Shown here piece after piece: positions 36,442-49,105 of a DNA stretch of 64,000 bases. The stretch is from Balamuthia mandrillaris. Lineage: Eukaryota; Discosea; Longamoebia; Balamuthiidae. The stretch lies in assembly GCA_031835245.1 (NCBI GenBank), contig JAVKOQ010000035.1:124001-188000 (forward strand), written 5' to 3'. The translations under genes and the position numbers were made by a program. Positions within the stretch are counted from its first letter, which is position 1, and each line of letters opens with the position of its first letter. A model generated the notes under the pieces. The model made no database searches. It was not told the origin of the DNA and saw nothing but the letters and a program-made list of their open reading frames with translations.

Positions 36442-37955
36442 CTTTGTGTATAACTGCTTTTGTTGTCGTTGCTAATATTTTTATATTACAGCAAATGTCG
36501 AATTTGGTGACAGAAGAAAGGTTTGTGGTGAAAGAAGGAGCGGCAAAGCTGAAGAACGGTCAAGGTGGCAAGTCTTCCAAGGTTTATGTTCTTCTTCTCA
36601 ATGACATTTTTGTGATTACAAAGCGCAACGACCGAAAAGACACGATGAAGGTCAAAGCCGCTCTTTGGCTTCATTACTGCATCCATTCAGTTGACCATCA
36701 CTCTTCCAAGAAAGCAAGCCTTAAACGGAAAGGAAGCAAAATCGGTTCCACTTCGTCTTCTTCTCCTGCTTTGTTGTCTCCTCCTTCCAACAACGAAGAA
36801 ACAGAAGGAAAAGAAGAAAAGAAGCACAAGAAGAAAGGAAGCAAGATAGAGATTCCTCCTTCTTCATCCACAACAACATTTACTTCTCCTCGCAAAGAGG
36901 AAGAAAGAACAGAATCAACCAGATCAGTTGCTCGTGTATCGCTAACAGTATCTTCTGACGATACTCTCACAACCAAACAAGAGCATCTCCTTACCATATC
37001 CTCAACGACAGAGTCCTCATCCCCTTCATCTCTTTTGCAAGAACCTGAAAAAGGACAACTACTACCAAGCAACGCAGCGAAAAGTCCGCGTCAACCACAC
37101 AAACACGAAAAAGCAGAACGAACGCTTCGCATCATTTACAACAACACCAACACCAACGAAGAGGACGCGATTCGTAACAGCAACAGCAGCAGCTCTCTTT
37201 ACACCATCGTTTTTCAAAGCAAAGAAGAAAGGGAGCAATGGGTCGCTGCTTTGAATCAAGCCATTATCCAAATCGCATCATCCTCTGGTGCTCCGCGTGA
37301 GTCTTTTTCCCCTCTTTCATTTTTCTTTGTCTTCTTCCTTCTCATTGTTTTTTTAAACCTTATAGCGAGACAAGACTTGATGGCATCCATGTTCAGCACA
37401 AGCGAGCCCGTCAAAACCAGAAAACGAAGCAACTCCTTCCGCAAAAGCCTTCGAGCAAGCATCAACCTCTCGCCCTCCGACCTTCCTTTCCTCAAACAAC
37501 ATTCATCCTCTTCTTCCTCTATTCCTTCTTCGTCTTCGCCTTCACCAGCCCCTTCTTCTCTTCCGGTACCGCCTCAACGAAGCAACAGCGTTCTCAAGTT
37601 GCCGCTTCGGCTTAAACATCCTCGCTCTTCTCCTTCTTCTCCTCGCAAAGAAGAAGAACAACAACACACTAACGATTCTGCTCTTCCTTCTTCAGAGATT
37701 GTCCCCTCATCAACCTCACAAAGCTTACCATCTTCTCCTCGTAATTCCTCAGAGAGAGAAGAGAGGCTGCAAAGAATGCTGGAGCAAGAAACGAGAATCA
37801 GGGAGGAGTTCCAACAGGTCTGCAAAACGTTGCAGGAACAGCTGACAGAACTGCAACGAAGAAATGCCGAATTGGAAGCAAAGTTATCATTGTTGCAACA
37901 AAGCGACTCTTCTTCTCTTCCACAAAACAATAACACAACAGCAAAAGAAGAATAA
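34602..37955 (+). CDS. C2-RhoGEF(DH)-PH protein with C-terminal coiled coil
   Basis: The likely first exon is only 31 bases (34602-34632). It supplies the opening strand MTQRIRLNVK of a C2 domain that continues VVEGKGLAAKDRGGFSDPYC, ELLVELWDWNRLS and FLGEVRVPLDSLP. The DH domain starts QQRQQVICEIINTERSYVRD (CR1) and includes QKIKFFRERSNEF and the later KHTEEDDPDYISLKNA helix. The PH domain contains FVVKEGAAKL, KVYVLLLNDIFVITKR and, after a long Ser/Lys-rich insert, YTIVFQSKEEREQWVAALNQAI. The tail has Ser/Pro-rich sequence and a short coiled coil (QEQLTELQRRNAELEAKL). It should activate a Rho/Rac GTPase at calcium- or lipid-marked membranes. Two introns carry (CT)n runs (35707-35734, 36411-36439). 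The domain order is firm; an additional upstream exon cannot be excluded. Confidence 0.88.
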
Positions 37956-38061
37956 AGAAGGAAGAAGGAAGAAGGAAGAAGACTAAGACCAAGAAGAAGA
38001 ATATGACAACGAAACAAATAAAAGTTGTTTGAAAAAGTTACACAGTTCTTTTTTTGTACCT

Positions 38062-39160
38062 CTAGGGGATGAGAGGAATGTAAGTAGGAACCTTGCTGCG
38101 ATACTCCTTGTAGTCATTTCCAAAGAACTCGATCAACACTTCCTCCTCATACTTTATCCTGTCCTCAAAGAACGTCCAGGAGGCATAGGCAAAGCCGGCA
38201 ATACAGATGGGGTTGAACAGCACCACTTGAGTGGCCACGCTCCACCAGAACCAGCCAAAGTAACCCGGATGCCGCACCACCCTGTTGAGCAGTGGTGTTA
38301 GAAAAATATTAGAGAAGGAGCGAAGGAGAGAAGGAGAGAAGCATAACAGCATAGCAAAATGACTGTGGGCGAACGGAGAAGAAAGAAACAAAAGTAACGC
38401 AAGAAAGAGAGAAAGGTCACAAAGAAAAGAAAAAAGAGAGAGCTCTCGCAACAGAAAAAAAAAAAACATCAACAAACCCGTAAATGCCGGTGGTAACGAG
38501 GACATGCTCCTTCTTCTTCTCCTCCGCAATCTCATGAGTGAAGTTGTGAGCGGCGGTGATGAGGGCCAACAAGCGAATGGCCTGGCCAAAGAGGGCCACC
38601 AGAACGCCCACGTAGACGACCGGCCAAAAGGTCTTCAGGCCCTCCGGGAAGAGGTACCACTCGATCAAGTACTCCACCAAGCTCGCCACAATGGCCGTCG
38701 TGTACTGAACGCTGTGGTTCAACAGAAATGCTGTGTATTTTTTTTTTGTTAATCCACAAAGAAAGAAAGAAAAATCGAAAAACATTTACAAAAATCAAAG
38801 AAAGGAATGAAAAAAAAAAAAGAGTAGCAAACAAAGAGACGATCAAATCTCATCAAACAGACATTTTTTTTTTAAAAAAAAGGGAGTGAAAAGGAATGAC
38901 GAACATTCGGCAGAGGCGACTTGCGGGTTGAACATGGTGACGGAGAGGTACTCGGTAAAGTGGAAGACGGAGAGGAAGACGAGGTAGAGGCCGAGGTTCC
39001 ACAGGGAGTCGCTGTAGAGGGCGAGGAGGAGGCCGCCGCCGCCGACCAGGCCCAGGAAATAGGCCAGGCAGGCGATGGTGCCGTGGCCGTACTTGGAGAA
39101 GAGGGGGTTGGCGATGCCTCGCTGCACGTTCTGTACTACCTGGTGGATCTGGGCGTTCAT
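38062..39160 (-). CDS. ICMT: Protein-S-isoprenylcysteine O-methyltransferase
   Basis: Three exons from ATG 39160. A multi-pass membrane protein (helices such as TIACLAYFLGLVGGGGLLLAL and VVYVGVLVALFGQAIRLLAL) with the ICMT/Ste14 signature: FHFTEYLSVTMFNP, AAHNFTHEIAEEKKKEHVLV, TTGIYG, VVRHPGYFGWFWWSVATQ, LFNPICIAGFAYASW, FFEDRIKYEEEVL and FFGNDYKEYRSKVPTYIPLI. It methylates the free carboxyl of the prenylated cysteine after CAAX cleavage, at the ER membrane. A plausible client is the Ras protein at 53.3 kb, which ends in CVLF. Length and all conserved blocks are normal. It converges on the RhoGEF gene, 106 bases apart. An 11-base CT run directly precedes the ATG on the plus strand. Confidence 0.95.
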
Positions 39161-39467
39161 CTCTCTCTCTCTTTTTTATTGTAATCAAAAAAATAAAAAT
39201 AAAAATGAGGTTCTTTTCTTTTGCTGAACAACTGCCGATGCCTCCTGATCTTGAATGACGGTGGAATTATGTCCAGGATGACTCATTCGGGTTCCAATAG
39301 CACGTGGGAGAGGCTGGATGGCTGGACAGAATGATGCGGGAGAATTGTCGGGTGGAGTCTTTGTGTGGGGGGCGACTTCAAATTTTCATGTCGTCCCGAA
39401 CCAAAGTTTGTTTAAAAAAAAAAAAGAAAAAAAAAGAAAAAAAGAAAAAAAAGAGAGCAAAGCAGGC
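39161..39467. promoter_or_regulatory. Divergent promoter region ICMT / JmjC gene
   Basis: A 307-base gap with a GTCGTC element at 39390-39395 (CATGTCGTCCCG), about 75 bases before the JmjC ATG, followed by an A-rich run (AAAAAGAAAAAAAAAG). No TATA box is seen. Confidence 0.4.
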
Positions 39468-41372
39468 ATGGAAAGAAAGAGAAAGAGACCAACCAACGGA
39501 TCACCGGACGCCTCTTCCGCTCATTCCAAGCCATCATCCGGCGGGTCGCTCACTGGAACCTCCGATGAACAGCATTGCCCTCCTCGAGCCTCTTCTACCA
39601 CCACCGCCACCCCAATAAAACGAAATAAGCACGAACCGTCGTCTTCCTCCGCGATGTCCGCCTCCTCCTCTTCCTCCGCGTCGTCGTCCTTTCATCCGTA
39701 CGGAGTGAAGCCATGGGGAAACTTTTATTTCTCGGACAAGGCGGACTCCTGCAGGGACTCTGGGCTGGGCGCCATCGCTGTGTTGGAGGACTCGGTGGTC
39801 ATGGAGCTGTTGCACTGGTGTTCGGCAAAGGACCTCTGCTGCTTGGCCCGAGTCAGCAAAGCGCTATACGTGTTTTGCCATGGTACCACTACTGCCCTCT
39901 ACTCTCTCTTTTTTTTTTGCTTTCTTTTTCATCGCTGTTCGATTCAGTCAGTAAACTTTAGTATTCTTTCGAACAGAGGAAGAACCATGGAAGTCCCTTT
40001 GCCTCAGCAACTTTGGTGGCGACTTTCAGTTTCAGGGCAGCTGGAAGGAGACCTATCGACACAAAGCGAAGCCGGACATTGCTGTGCCTCACGTCCCATT
40101 GCAGGTCACAAACTTTTATTCGGACACCCTGTTGGAGCCATGGCATTGCATCACCATGTCGCTGGAGCGGTTCGCAGCGGTGGACAACATCGACAGGCGC
40201 AGTGGTCTCTCTGTGGAGGACTTTATTGCGGAGTATGAGACCCCCAATAAGCCTGTTATTATCACTGACATTGTTACTGATTGGCCTGCCTTCAAGGGTA
40301 CGTTTTCCTTTCGACATCTCTCAACTTGTTTGTTTACCTGACCATTACACTTGCTGTTGGTATAACGACAGAGCAACGATGGTCGAAAGAGAACCTGTTG
40401 GCCAACTATGGCGACATTCGCTACAAGACGGGCACCGTGGAGATGCGGCTTCGCGACTACTTTCAGTACTGTGAGCGATGCACTCGCGAGGAAACACCTC
40501 TCTATCTCTTTGACAACCAGTTTGCGGAGAAGGCGCCCCAATGGTTGGAGGACTACCAGATCCCTCCCTACTTTCGTGAAGATCTCTTCGCGTTAATCCC
40601 TGCCACTGCCAAACGGCCTAGCTACCGTTGGAATCTTATCGGTGTGCACTCCTTTCTTCTTTCTTTTTGTTTCTTTCTTGTGGTTTCCCCTTCTTGTTCT
40701 CCTTTCTCATGTTCAACAAAACCTGCAATAATAAACAACACAGGACCAGCAAGATCTGGCTCGACGTTCCACAAGGACCCCAACTCCACTTCAGCTTGGA
40801 ACGGCCTGATCTCTGGCCGCAAGAAATGGATCCTCTACCCTCCTAACATTTCTCCTCCCGGCATTTATCCCAGCGAGGACCACTTTCAAGTCACTTGCCC
40901 CGTGTCTGTTCTGGAATGGTTCCTCAAATTCTACGATCAAGTGCACCACAAAAACAGCAACGAAGAAGAAGAACAAGAAGAAGCAACGCCCTCTTTTTCT
41001 TTCTTAAACAACAACAAAAAGAAAGAGCCACATCAACAAACACAACCGATAGAATGCGTGTTGCGTGCAGGAGAGTTGCTGTTCATTCCGAATGGATGGT
41101 GGCACACCGCTTTGAACCTGGAAGAGTCCATCGCCGTCACGCAGAACTATGTCAACCCGCGCAACCTACAAAACGTGCTGAAGTTCCTTCGCGCCAAGGA
41201 AAATCCTCGCTTGCTAACGCAGTTCACGGAGGCGTTGAGAGAACAGCGGCCGCAACTGTTGGAGGAGGCGGAGAGAAGCATTGAACAGGAGAAACGGGCG
41301 AAGCTGTCCCTTTGGGATAAGTTAACGCAGAACAATCACTCCTTTTCTTTGTTTGGGAATAACAACCAATAA
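39468..41372 (+). CDS. F-box and JmjC-domain 2-oxoglutarate oxygenase (JMJD6/PSR-like)
   Basis: About four exons, ATG 39468. After a basic and Ser/Thr-rich N terminus comes an F-box-like helix block (VVMELLHWCSAKDLCCLARVS; EEPWKSLCLSNFG). Then the cupin/JmjC domain: NKPVIITDIVTDWPAFK, RYKTGTVEMRLRDYFQY, PLYLFDNQF, RPSYRWNLIG, GSTFHKDPNSTSAWN with the iron-binding His-x-Asp, SGRKKWILYPP, and GELLFIPNGWWHTALNL with the distal His. The iron triad and the lysine expected for 2-oxoglutarate are present. The architecture resembles F-box/JmjC proteins of plants and fungi related to JMJD6, which hydroxylate or demethylate protein side chains. The substrate is unknown. An acidic/Asn-rich insert separates the last two motifs. 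Its stop is 31 bases from the MSH6 stop. Confidence 0.9.
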
Positions 41373-41403
41373 AAAGAAGAAACAGAGAAATAAGAAGAAA
41401 CGT

Positions 41404-44400
41404 TTAGTGTTGGTTTAAAGAGGCCCAAGCTTGAAAGAGGGAGGCGTAGTTGGCCATCGTCTTTGGTGCGGTTGCTATCTCCTGGAAGGCTTGCAATTCG
41501 AGTTGGCCTATTTGATAGGGCGAGTCGTCGCTCGTTTCTTCCGTTTCCTTTTCTTTTTCTTTCTCTTTCTCAGGTTCTTCCTCTCTCAAACTATTGCAAT
41601 AGATAAAATAAGGTTAAAAAGAAGGAAGATGAAGCACAACAAGACAAAAGAGATTGTACATTCTATCCATGTCCAATGCAGCAGGATCCTCTTCAAAGCT
41701 AGTGGCGATACGTTCTGCTCGGCGTACAACAGAGTCCAAAACGCCAGCAGCGCGCGCCACGTTCATGCCGTAACTCTTGGGACAAACGCCCCTCGTAAAT
41801 TTGTACAAAAAGATGATCTCTTGGCTGAGGATAAGCATAGAGTGGTCAGAAAGGTTTATCGAAGAGACGAGAAGAAAGGGGAGAGAGAACAGATAGCAAA
41901 CTTTTCTTCATCGACATGACAAGACATATAGTAGAGGGCAACACCAGAATGGCCTTGAAACTCATCCGTGAGAAGGTGATAATGCGTCGAAAAGAGCGTG
42001 CGACATCCGATGCGCTCGGCAAGATCCCTTAATACCGCATAGGCTATTGAATAACTTTTATCGTTCATATTGATAGAATCAATTATTGCTTTTAACGAAC
42101 GAAGTTTGAAGAAGATAGAAGAAACAAACCCGTCAAAGGTGGAAGTGCCTCTACCAAGCTCATCAAGGATCACAAGAGAATGCGACGTTGCATACCTAAG
42201 AATATTGGCTGTTTCCTGCAGCTCCACCATGAATGTGGACTGTCCAGCCATGATGTTGTCATTCGCGCCTATCCTCGTGAATATCCGATCCGCAGGAGAG
42301 AGCTTACACCGCGATGCCGCCACGAAACATCCCATCTGGGCCATGATCACCGCGATGCAAACCTGTCGAAGGAGAGTGGACTTGCCACCCATGTTGGGGC
42401 CGGTCAACAAGACGACGGGAGGGTGTCCTTGTTGAGGTGCATCCGCTAGTATCACGTCATTAGGAGTGAAGGTATCGCCGATCTTGGGCGTTATGCAAGG
42501 GTGCCTCATGTCCCGCAGCTCCAAATATACGTTGTTGCGGTAACTCCCATTTGATGTTCGAGTGGGTTCGATAAACTCGGGTCGTGTCATAGGTTCTGTT
42601 GCAATCGAGAAAGACAGAGAGAAAAACATCTGTGAGGAGGGTGGTGTTCTGAATGTACAGGTTTTCTGTAGAAAAGAGGGAGAGAGAGAGAGAGAGAGAG
42701 AGAGGAAAATCACCAGGGCCATAAGAAGTAGAAGCTTTGGCAAGAGATAGAAGCGCGTCTAGCTGAGCTACACATGACACTGCTTCTGCCCACTCGTAAA
42801 AGTGAGCATCAAATTGAGACATGTGCTGGTTCAACACGCTCGATAAATAGGGTAAGGCAAATGGTCAAGGCTAAATTTGAACAGAAGATAACATATTGGT
42901 GAAGGAGAAAGAGATGAGCAGAAGAAAAAGGATATTTTCCAAGTAGTCATTTGCTTCCTCTAATTCACCAAGCAGGCTTGTGATCGTTGGATTCCAGTAT
43001 CGTTTAACAGTCTTAGTGTTGGAACGTTCTGTCCAGCTGGAAGGAACACGTATCCGCTGCAGCACAGTATTTGATACTGTTATCAACCACTTGTCGCTGC
43101 CACAAGTCGAGTAATACAGTTCATCCGTTCCTGTTAATGTGTGGCCAAACAGAAAACAAGAGAGAGAAGAGAGAGAGAGAGAGAGAGAAGAGTAGAAGAG
43201 GAGAGAAAGGAAGAGAGAGAGAGAGAGAGAGAGAGAGTCAATGCATCATGTTTGAAAGTCCCGTAACCTAACCTAAACCTACCCAACAAGTCACGTTGCT
43301 CTTGAAGGTGCATTTCGAGGGCATTCTCCACATCTGCAACGCGTGCTCTCGCTTGATCGTAGCCTTCATCTGTTCCTTCGTTTGGTATAATTTTCTGGAA
43401 AAAAAAAAAAAAAGAGAAATGATACTTCGCGTCAGCAAAGATCAAGAGAGAAGAGAGAGATGAATTAAGTCACGAACGTCTCGCTCTATTGCTGTATCCC
43501 AATCGAAAGCAGTACGAAAGTTGCCAAGAGGCTCACCAAGGGTGGAAGGAAATAGTCCTTGGCGCCCAGAGGGTGTTGTCCGCGAATTGACGGTTAGCAG
43601 AGCTTGCAACAGCTTGCTTTTCACTGCGATTCGTTGAAACTCTTCTGTTATTAAATTCTGTTTTTATCAAAAGAAAGGAGCTCTTTTAAGAACAATGAAG
43701 TACAAATATAGTATAGAGAAAGAAGAACCAGAAGGAAGAAGAAGTAGAAGAACAAAAGAACAAGAACAACAAGAACAACACCAATAAGAGATCAGTACCC
43801 ATATTTGTTCAAACCCAATTAGTACTCTTAAAAATTGTTTAATGTTGGCAGAGCCGGCATGGATGCGAGAGATTAGCCTCTCGAGATCCGGCAGGTTTTT
43901 CAAACATTCTTCTAGCCTACTCCGAAAGCCCATCATTTGAGTGTCGTCCATGTTGTTGAAATCTTCCACCGCATCTAGGCGGTCGTTGATGTCTGCAACG
44001 TTGTGTAAAGGTTTTGTAAGCCATCTCCTAAACAATCTTTTGCCAAATGGGCTCTAACAGAAGCAGGTTAAAACAAGATAAACAAATACAGCACGAGGAT
44101 ATGCAAATCTTACCACACAGTGGTCCATCAGCTTCAAAAGAGTGCCCTCTGGGCCACCATCAACTGTGTTTTCAAAGATTTCAAGGTTCACCAATGTTTT
44201 ACCGTCCAAAATGAGATAGTCTGTTGTGACTCTCCCGTCTCCAACATCCTGAAGTTTTTTGTTGAAAGTAACGTACCAATATTATAATCCAATATAGCCA
44301 AGTGAGAGAGAGAGAGAGAGAGAGAGCGCGCGCGCGCGGGCACGAAACAAACCTGATAAATGTGAAACTTTCTTAAAGAAATTAACTCCTGGTCAAGGTG

Positions 44401-47132
44401 AAGTTCTTGAAGGTATTGAACGCAAGCTCCAAGAGCAGACAAAGCCAAGTCCTTCTTTTCTGCTGCCAACATTTGCAACTCGTTGGGCCAAGAATCTGTT
44501 TGTGTTGGTTTTTTGTGGTTTTAGGAATAGACAAACTACGGAAGGGCAAAGGGAAAGAGAAACGATCAAAGAGTAAAAGAAAGACTAAGAGAAAGATAGA
44601 AAACGTACCTTCAATATTCATAGGAGAAGGATGATCAGGATCACTCTTGTGAAAATAGTTCGTTTCCCTGAAGTGATCTACCGTTTTGGCTGCGGTCCAA
44701 AACTCATCGTCGGTGCTCCTCGCATTGAGTGTGGGACAGGTAAGATTTCGTTTGATGGCGCTCATGGTTTGGCGGCTGCATTTCCCCCTCTCGTAGAGTA
44801 CTTCTTGCGGTTTTTCACGAAGGAGCAAGGTTTCGAGGTGGTTCCTGGCTGCATCGTCTACGAATTCATAAATGTTAAAGTCTCCCGTTGATGCATCCAC
44901 CAAGCAGATGCCAAAACGAGGATGCGGGGGTTCTCTTTGGCGCGGTAGCGATGGAGCCTCCAAGTTGTCATAAACTCTGTTTTCCTCTGCAATTTACAAA
45001 AGTAAAAGCTTCAGCTTTTATCTGAGGGGGAGAGATAGAGAGAGAGGAGAGCAAGAAGTAAATGGCAAAATGCGTGAAACAAGAATGTACCTTCAGGTGC
45101 GTCAAGTGACTCTTTCACTACCATAAGATAATTGGCCCTGGGGTCGTTGAGTAAACTCTCATCTACCAATGTTCCTCTAGTAAGGATCCTTGATACCTCT
45201 CTGGTAATAGCACGAGATTGGCGAACTCCTTTCTTTGCGTTTTCTCTCATTCTCACGTTGGCTCCTATCCGCGTTTCCGTTTCATCCACTATCACCAACT
45301 TGTAACTATTCCAGTCACAGAGAGAAAGGACGTGAGCAACGTAGCGCCAATGAGCTCAAAAAATGATAATATATAGAAACATACCCTAAGCCAATCAACT
45401 TGGCACACCAAGGATCGAACTTTTGTTGAGGTACGCCTGCTTGCCGCATGTTCCATGCTCCTTTTCTTGATTTCTTCGTAGTGAGCTTCAAGTCAAGCAC
45501 CTGATGACCTACATCCGCGTCCTTGGATTGGCCGGAGAGAGACAACAGAGGAAAAAAGGTTTAATTGGCAATGTACTTTCAACAACTACAAGCAAACGGA
45601 AGCGTACATACCTTGTTGTAAAGCTCATAGAACTTGCCTACTTTGAAGAACACAAGCTTATCCCAGTGCTTGGATTTAATTCCCCAGTACTGTCTCTCCG
45701 TCTCGGTCATGTTCAGCAAAGCATTGACAGGAACATAAAGAGTGGAAGGATCGTAATCAGGAGAGCCCGGCTCATTGCCTTTGGCATCTTTTGGATGCTT
45801 TATCCAGTACCATTCCTCTCTGTCCAGATCCAGAAGAGCATCACTGACGTCATTGTCACCATCCTCCATTTCCATCTGGTTCGGTCGCTTTCTTTTCGAG
45901 GGGAATGCGTCAGTATCATCGCTGCTCACACCCACCCTCATCATAGATGAAGAAGAAGAAGAAGAAGAAGAAGGGTTTCTGGGAGAAACAATGTTGGTTT
46001 GCGAAGTAGTTGATGGGCGTTGAAGTTCCTGTCGTTGTGGCTGCGTTAGAGAGATGGATTGACAAAATGCAGGTTGGGGTTCAGGCGATCTTGCCCTCTT
46101 ATTGTTTAATGAGTTGTTCATGTTGTTTGTTGTAGGCTGAGTTGCTTTAGAGGAGGGGATGGAAGAGGAAGGCCTAAACGCAAAAGCTGCGGCGGAGGGA
46201 AGAGATGAAGGAGCAGAAGAATCTACATGAAAAGAAGAAGAAGGAGTGCTGTTGATAATACTTTCTCGCTGGTGTTGGTATTGGTAGCTGTTAGGCTGCT
46301 GCTGTTGACTCAACATGGCTAACAACTCTTGATTGCTTCGCTCTTTGAACGGCTGTTGTTGTGGTTGAGTCATGGAAAAACCAGACCACGTTGAAGCAGA
46401 AGCCGAATCAGAGGAAGAAGGTGACGCAAAAGAGGAAGCGGCCGAAGAAGAAGAAGAGGAGGAGGAGGAGGAGGAAGAAGAAAAGAGTCGACGAGAGGCA
46501 GCAGAATGTGTAGAAGCCTCTGGCTGGGATGCCGAGCTTGTGTTTGAGTTACCAAAGAAAGGCGAGGAGGTGGCTTTGACGCTTCCTCCTTCTACTTTGC
46601 CTCGCGGTTGAAAGTAAGAAGTAATGGGAGCAGTAGAAGCGGTTTGTGAGGCAGAGGACGACGGGGGTTGAGGAGAACGCGGTGGAGAAAGAGGAGGAGA
46701 AGAAACTTGTCCTTCATCCGCCCAACGAAAGCTGCGGCATTGCTCATCCTGCGGCATGGGGCAGGTCCAAAACCTGCGTCCTTTGTTGGCATTGTTCTTC
46801 TGCACCGTTCTCAGGGCACAGGGCAAGTTGTGACCTGAGCAAAGAGGAGGGTTGCTAGAATCTGGAGGGGAGGAAGAAAAAGAAGAAGTAGGAGGTGGAG
46901 AAGAAGTGGTAACAGGAGGAGGAGAGGCTGATGGGGGAATAAATGGTTTCGGTGGAGGAGAAGGCGAGAAAGAAAACCCGCGTTCCCTGCTACCCCAATC
47001 AGAAACAGATGACGAAGAGGAAGAAGCGGTGGCAGGAGGAGGGTAGCTAAAGCCTGAACTGGAAGGCCGTGGTGGACCTCCAGATGAATTTCCTCCAAAG
47101 TAGTTACGAAGGGATTGTTGTTGGGGTCTCAT
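41404..47132 (-). CDS. MSH6: DNA mismatch-repair protein MSH6 with N-terminal GRF zinc finger
   Basis: About fifteen exons from ATG 47132. N terminus: a PIP-box-like QQSLRNYF (residues about 5-12), Ser/Pro-rich linker, then a GRF-type zinc finger ([37 protein letters not shown]) with C-x2-H, C, C ligands. A long Ser/Gln-rich linker leads to the MutS core: mismatch-contact motif [19 protein letters not shown] (Phe-x-Glu), connector [19 protein letters not shown], lever [16 protein letters not shown], Walker [16 protein letters not shown], signature [19 protein letters not shown], Walker [17 protein letters not shown], and FSTHYHLL. As MutS-alpha with MSH2 it should recognise base mismatches and small loops. 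The PWWP domain found in animal MSH6 is absent; a GRF finger takes its place. The start is the first ATG; an in-frame TTG extension is ignored. Confidence 0.94.
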
Positions 47133-47371
47133 CGCTACGATCAGACCTGCTGCCTCGAAGAAATCCCTCTTCTTTGCTACTTTCTTTTGTTTCGACAAAA
47201 AATAAAATTTTTCTTAACAATTTTTTCCTAGAATTTTTTCATACGTTATGTTACCCGTGTCGACGCGAAATTTTCAACACGATTTAACCCTAACCTAAAA
47301 TTGTTGTTGGAAATGGATGTATACATAAATTTATTTAAAGTATTGTTTTTTTTTTTTTTGTTTTTGTTTGC

Positions 47372-47716
47372 TCAATCTTCTTTGTGGAGGGGACACCTAT
47401 CCTTTGCGATTGGTTGTTGGAACCACGCTCGCAGGCACTTGACATGGAAGGTGCAAAAGCATTCCATCGTGGCGATTTGTTGTCCTAAGATGGCGGCCAA
47501 CGAACCATTGTGAGTGTTTGCCAAGAGGCATGCATCAAGCTAGCAACAACAAAGAAAGTACCTGTTTGTAATCTTTCATAGCAAATGGGACATTTTTTGT
47601 GTTTGCCACTGCTAACCAACATGTCTGTAGCCAATGTGCTTTCTAATGAAGAAGAGTCAACATGAGAAAACTGAGTGAAAGAGAAAGGAAAAAGTGGAAA
47701 CAGGCTGATGTTACGC

Positions 47717-47764
<48 letters not shown>

Positions 47765-48789
47765 AACGGACCAACAAAGCGGCTTCCAGGCCGAAAAGGT
47801 AACTTTACCACCTTGCGATCAATGGAGGTAACTCGCCTTGTCGATGACGTTGATGCTGGTGTTTGTGTTGGTGTAGGAATAGCTGCAGTTGTTGGTGTTG
47901 GCCGTCTTGGTAAGGTTGCAGAAACAGAAGCTGTGGTTGAAGGCATAGAAACTAAAGTTGGAGCTGTAAAGGTAATAGGTGAAGGTGATGAAGGTAAAGC
48001 AGAGGGAAGAGGGGAAGCTTGAGTGGTGGTAGATGAATGAGATGTTGATGTTGTAGAGGAAGTTGAGGAAGAAAAGGCAAAGGAAGGACGAGAGGCGGTA
48101 TCGAAAGTAGACTCTGTGTAAGAGGAGGCAGCGATGAGCTCTTTGTGACGGCTGTTGCAATGCCGAAAGAGGTTATCGATTTCATCTATATGCAGGCTGT
48201 TGCCCTGTGTTCATAAAATGCCACCAGAGCGAGAAGACAAACGAGAACAGAATGGTGAGAAAAATAGAGAGCGATGAAGAGAAGAGAAGAGAACTACGAA
48301 GAGAAGAGAGACTAACGCGAGGAAAAAACGTACCAACAAGAGTTCGCACAAGGGACAGGCAAAGTTGTGTGCGTTCTCCAGCGAGTGAGCGGCTTTGACG
48401 TGCGAAGGAAAGTCTTTGGCTTGCACAGCTGGCGCCGGACAAAACGGGTAAGGGCAATACACTCGGAAGGGCTCCAACGAGCTCTGTCGGACAGGCCTTG
48501 TGGATCTGTTTCTGCTTCGACACAATGTTGTGAGGATGAGAAAAGGCCTGCCTGCATAAAAAAAAAAACAAGCAAACCTTGATTGAGAAGAAGAACGAGC
48601 GTTGGCACAAGAAGGACAAAGTCTGGCTTCGGTCAAGGCAGAGCTGTTGTGGTAGCTACCGCAGTTGGCACAAGCCTGTTGTTGTTGCTCCTCGGCGATC
48701 ATCGTCAAAGACAAGCACTCCTCCACATGCTTGTCCATCGCCACCTCCGAAAGGTCCATGTAAACGGAGCATACCGGGCATTGCAACAT
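47372..48789 (-). CDS. UBZ-like, C2H2 and RING zinc-finger protein (putative E3 ubiquitin ligase)
   Basis: Five exons from ATG 48789. In order: a C2HC finger of UBZ4 type (CPVCSVYMDLSEV; DKHVEECL), a four-Cys ribbon (CANCGSYHNSSAL; CPSCANAR), two C2H2 fingers (CPYPFCPAPAVQ; FPSHVKAAH and CPLCELLL; LFRHCNSRH), a long Ser/Thr/Pro-rich linker, and a C-terminal RING (KKCPICYERLQ; MECFCTFHVKCLRAWF; RCPLH). A ubiquitin-binding finger plus RING suggests a ubiquitin ligase that reads ubiquitin, but no orthologue is recognised. Oddities: the last RING ligand is His rather than Cys, and the junction of the last two exons (47561 to 47542) is out of phase by one base if the only visible GT and AG are used. 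The final exon is therefore less certain. Confidence 0.7.
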
Positions 48790-49105
48790 GGTATCGTCGA
48801 TGGCCGGGGGGGCCTTTCCTCCTCTCCTGCCTGCCTGCCTTTACCTTTTTTTTAAAACTTTGGTTCTTGCAAAAGAAATGGGAATAAACGAATTGGAAAA
48901 GTGGTTCTTTTTTTTTTGATTTTGATGTTTTGTTGCTTCATGACGACATTGTCTTCTCAGTCCATGACGTCTAGAAAATTTCGTGTCGTCACGGGTGAAC
49001 TTCAAAGAAAAAAAAGGAAATAGGAAGGAAGAAAACAAAACAGTCGAGCAGCGGCAATTCTTTTTTGGTGCCGATACCACAAAGTAAACTTGAGAGGCAG
49101 AAGAT
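48790..49105. promoter_or_regulatory. Divergent promoter region RING / thioredoxin-like gene
   Basis: A 316-base gap holding GACGAC at 48942-48947 (CATGACGACATTG), GACGTC at 48965-48970 and GTCGTC at 48985-48990 (GTGTCGTCACG), the last about 115 bases before the thioredoxin-like ATG. No other gene is seen. Confidence 0.42.

Noticed and set aside
39318-39467. Upstream extension of the JmjC protein from 39318
   Set aside because: It starts at an internal ATG that runs into an A-rich region; the ATG at 39468 begins right after that run and fits the protein better.
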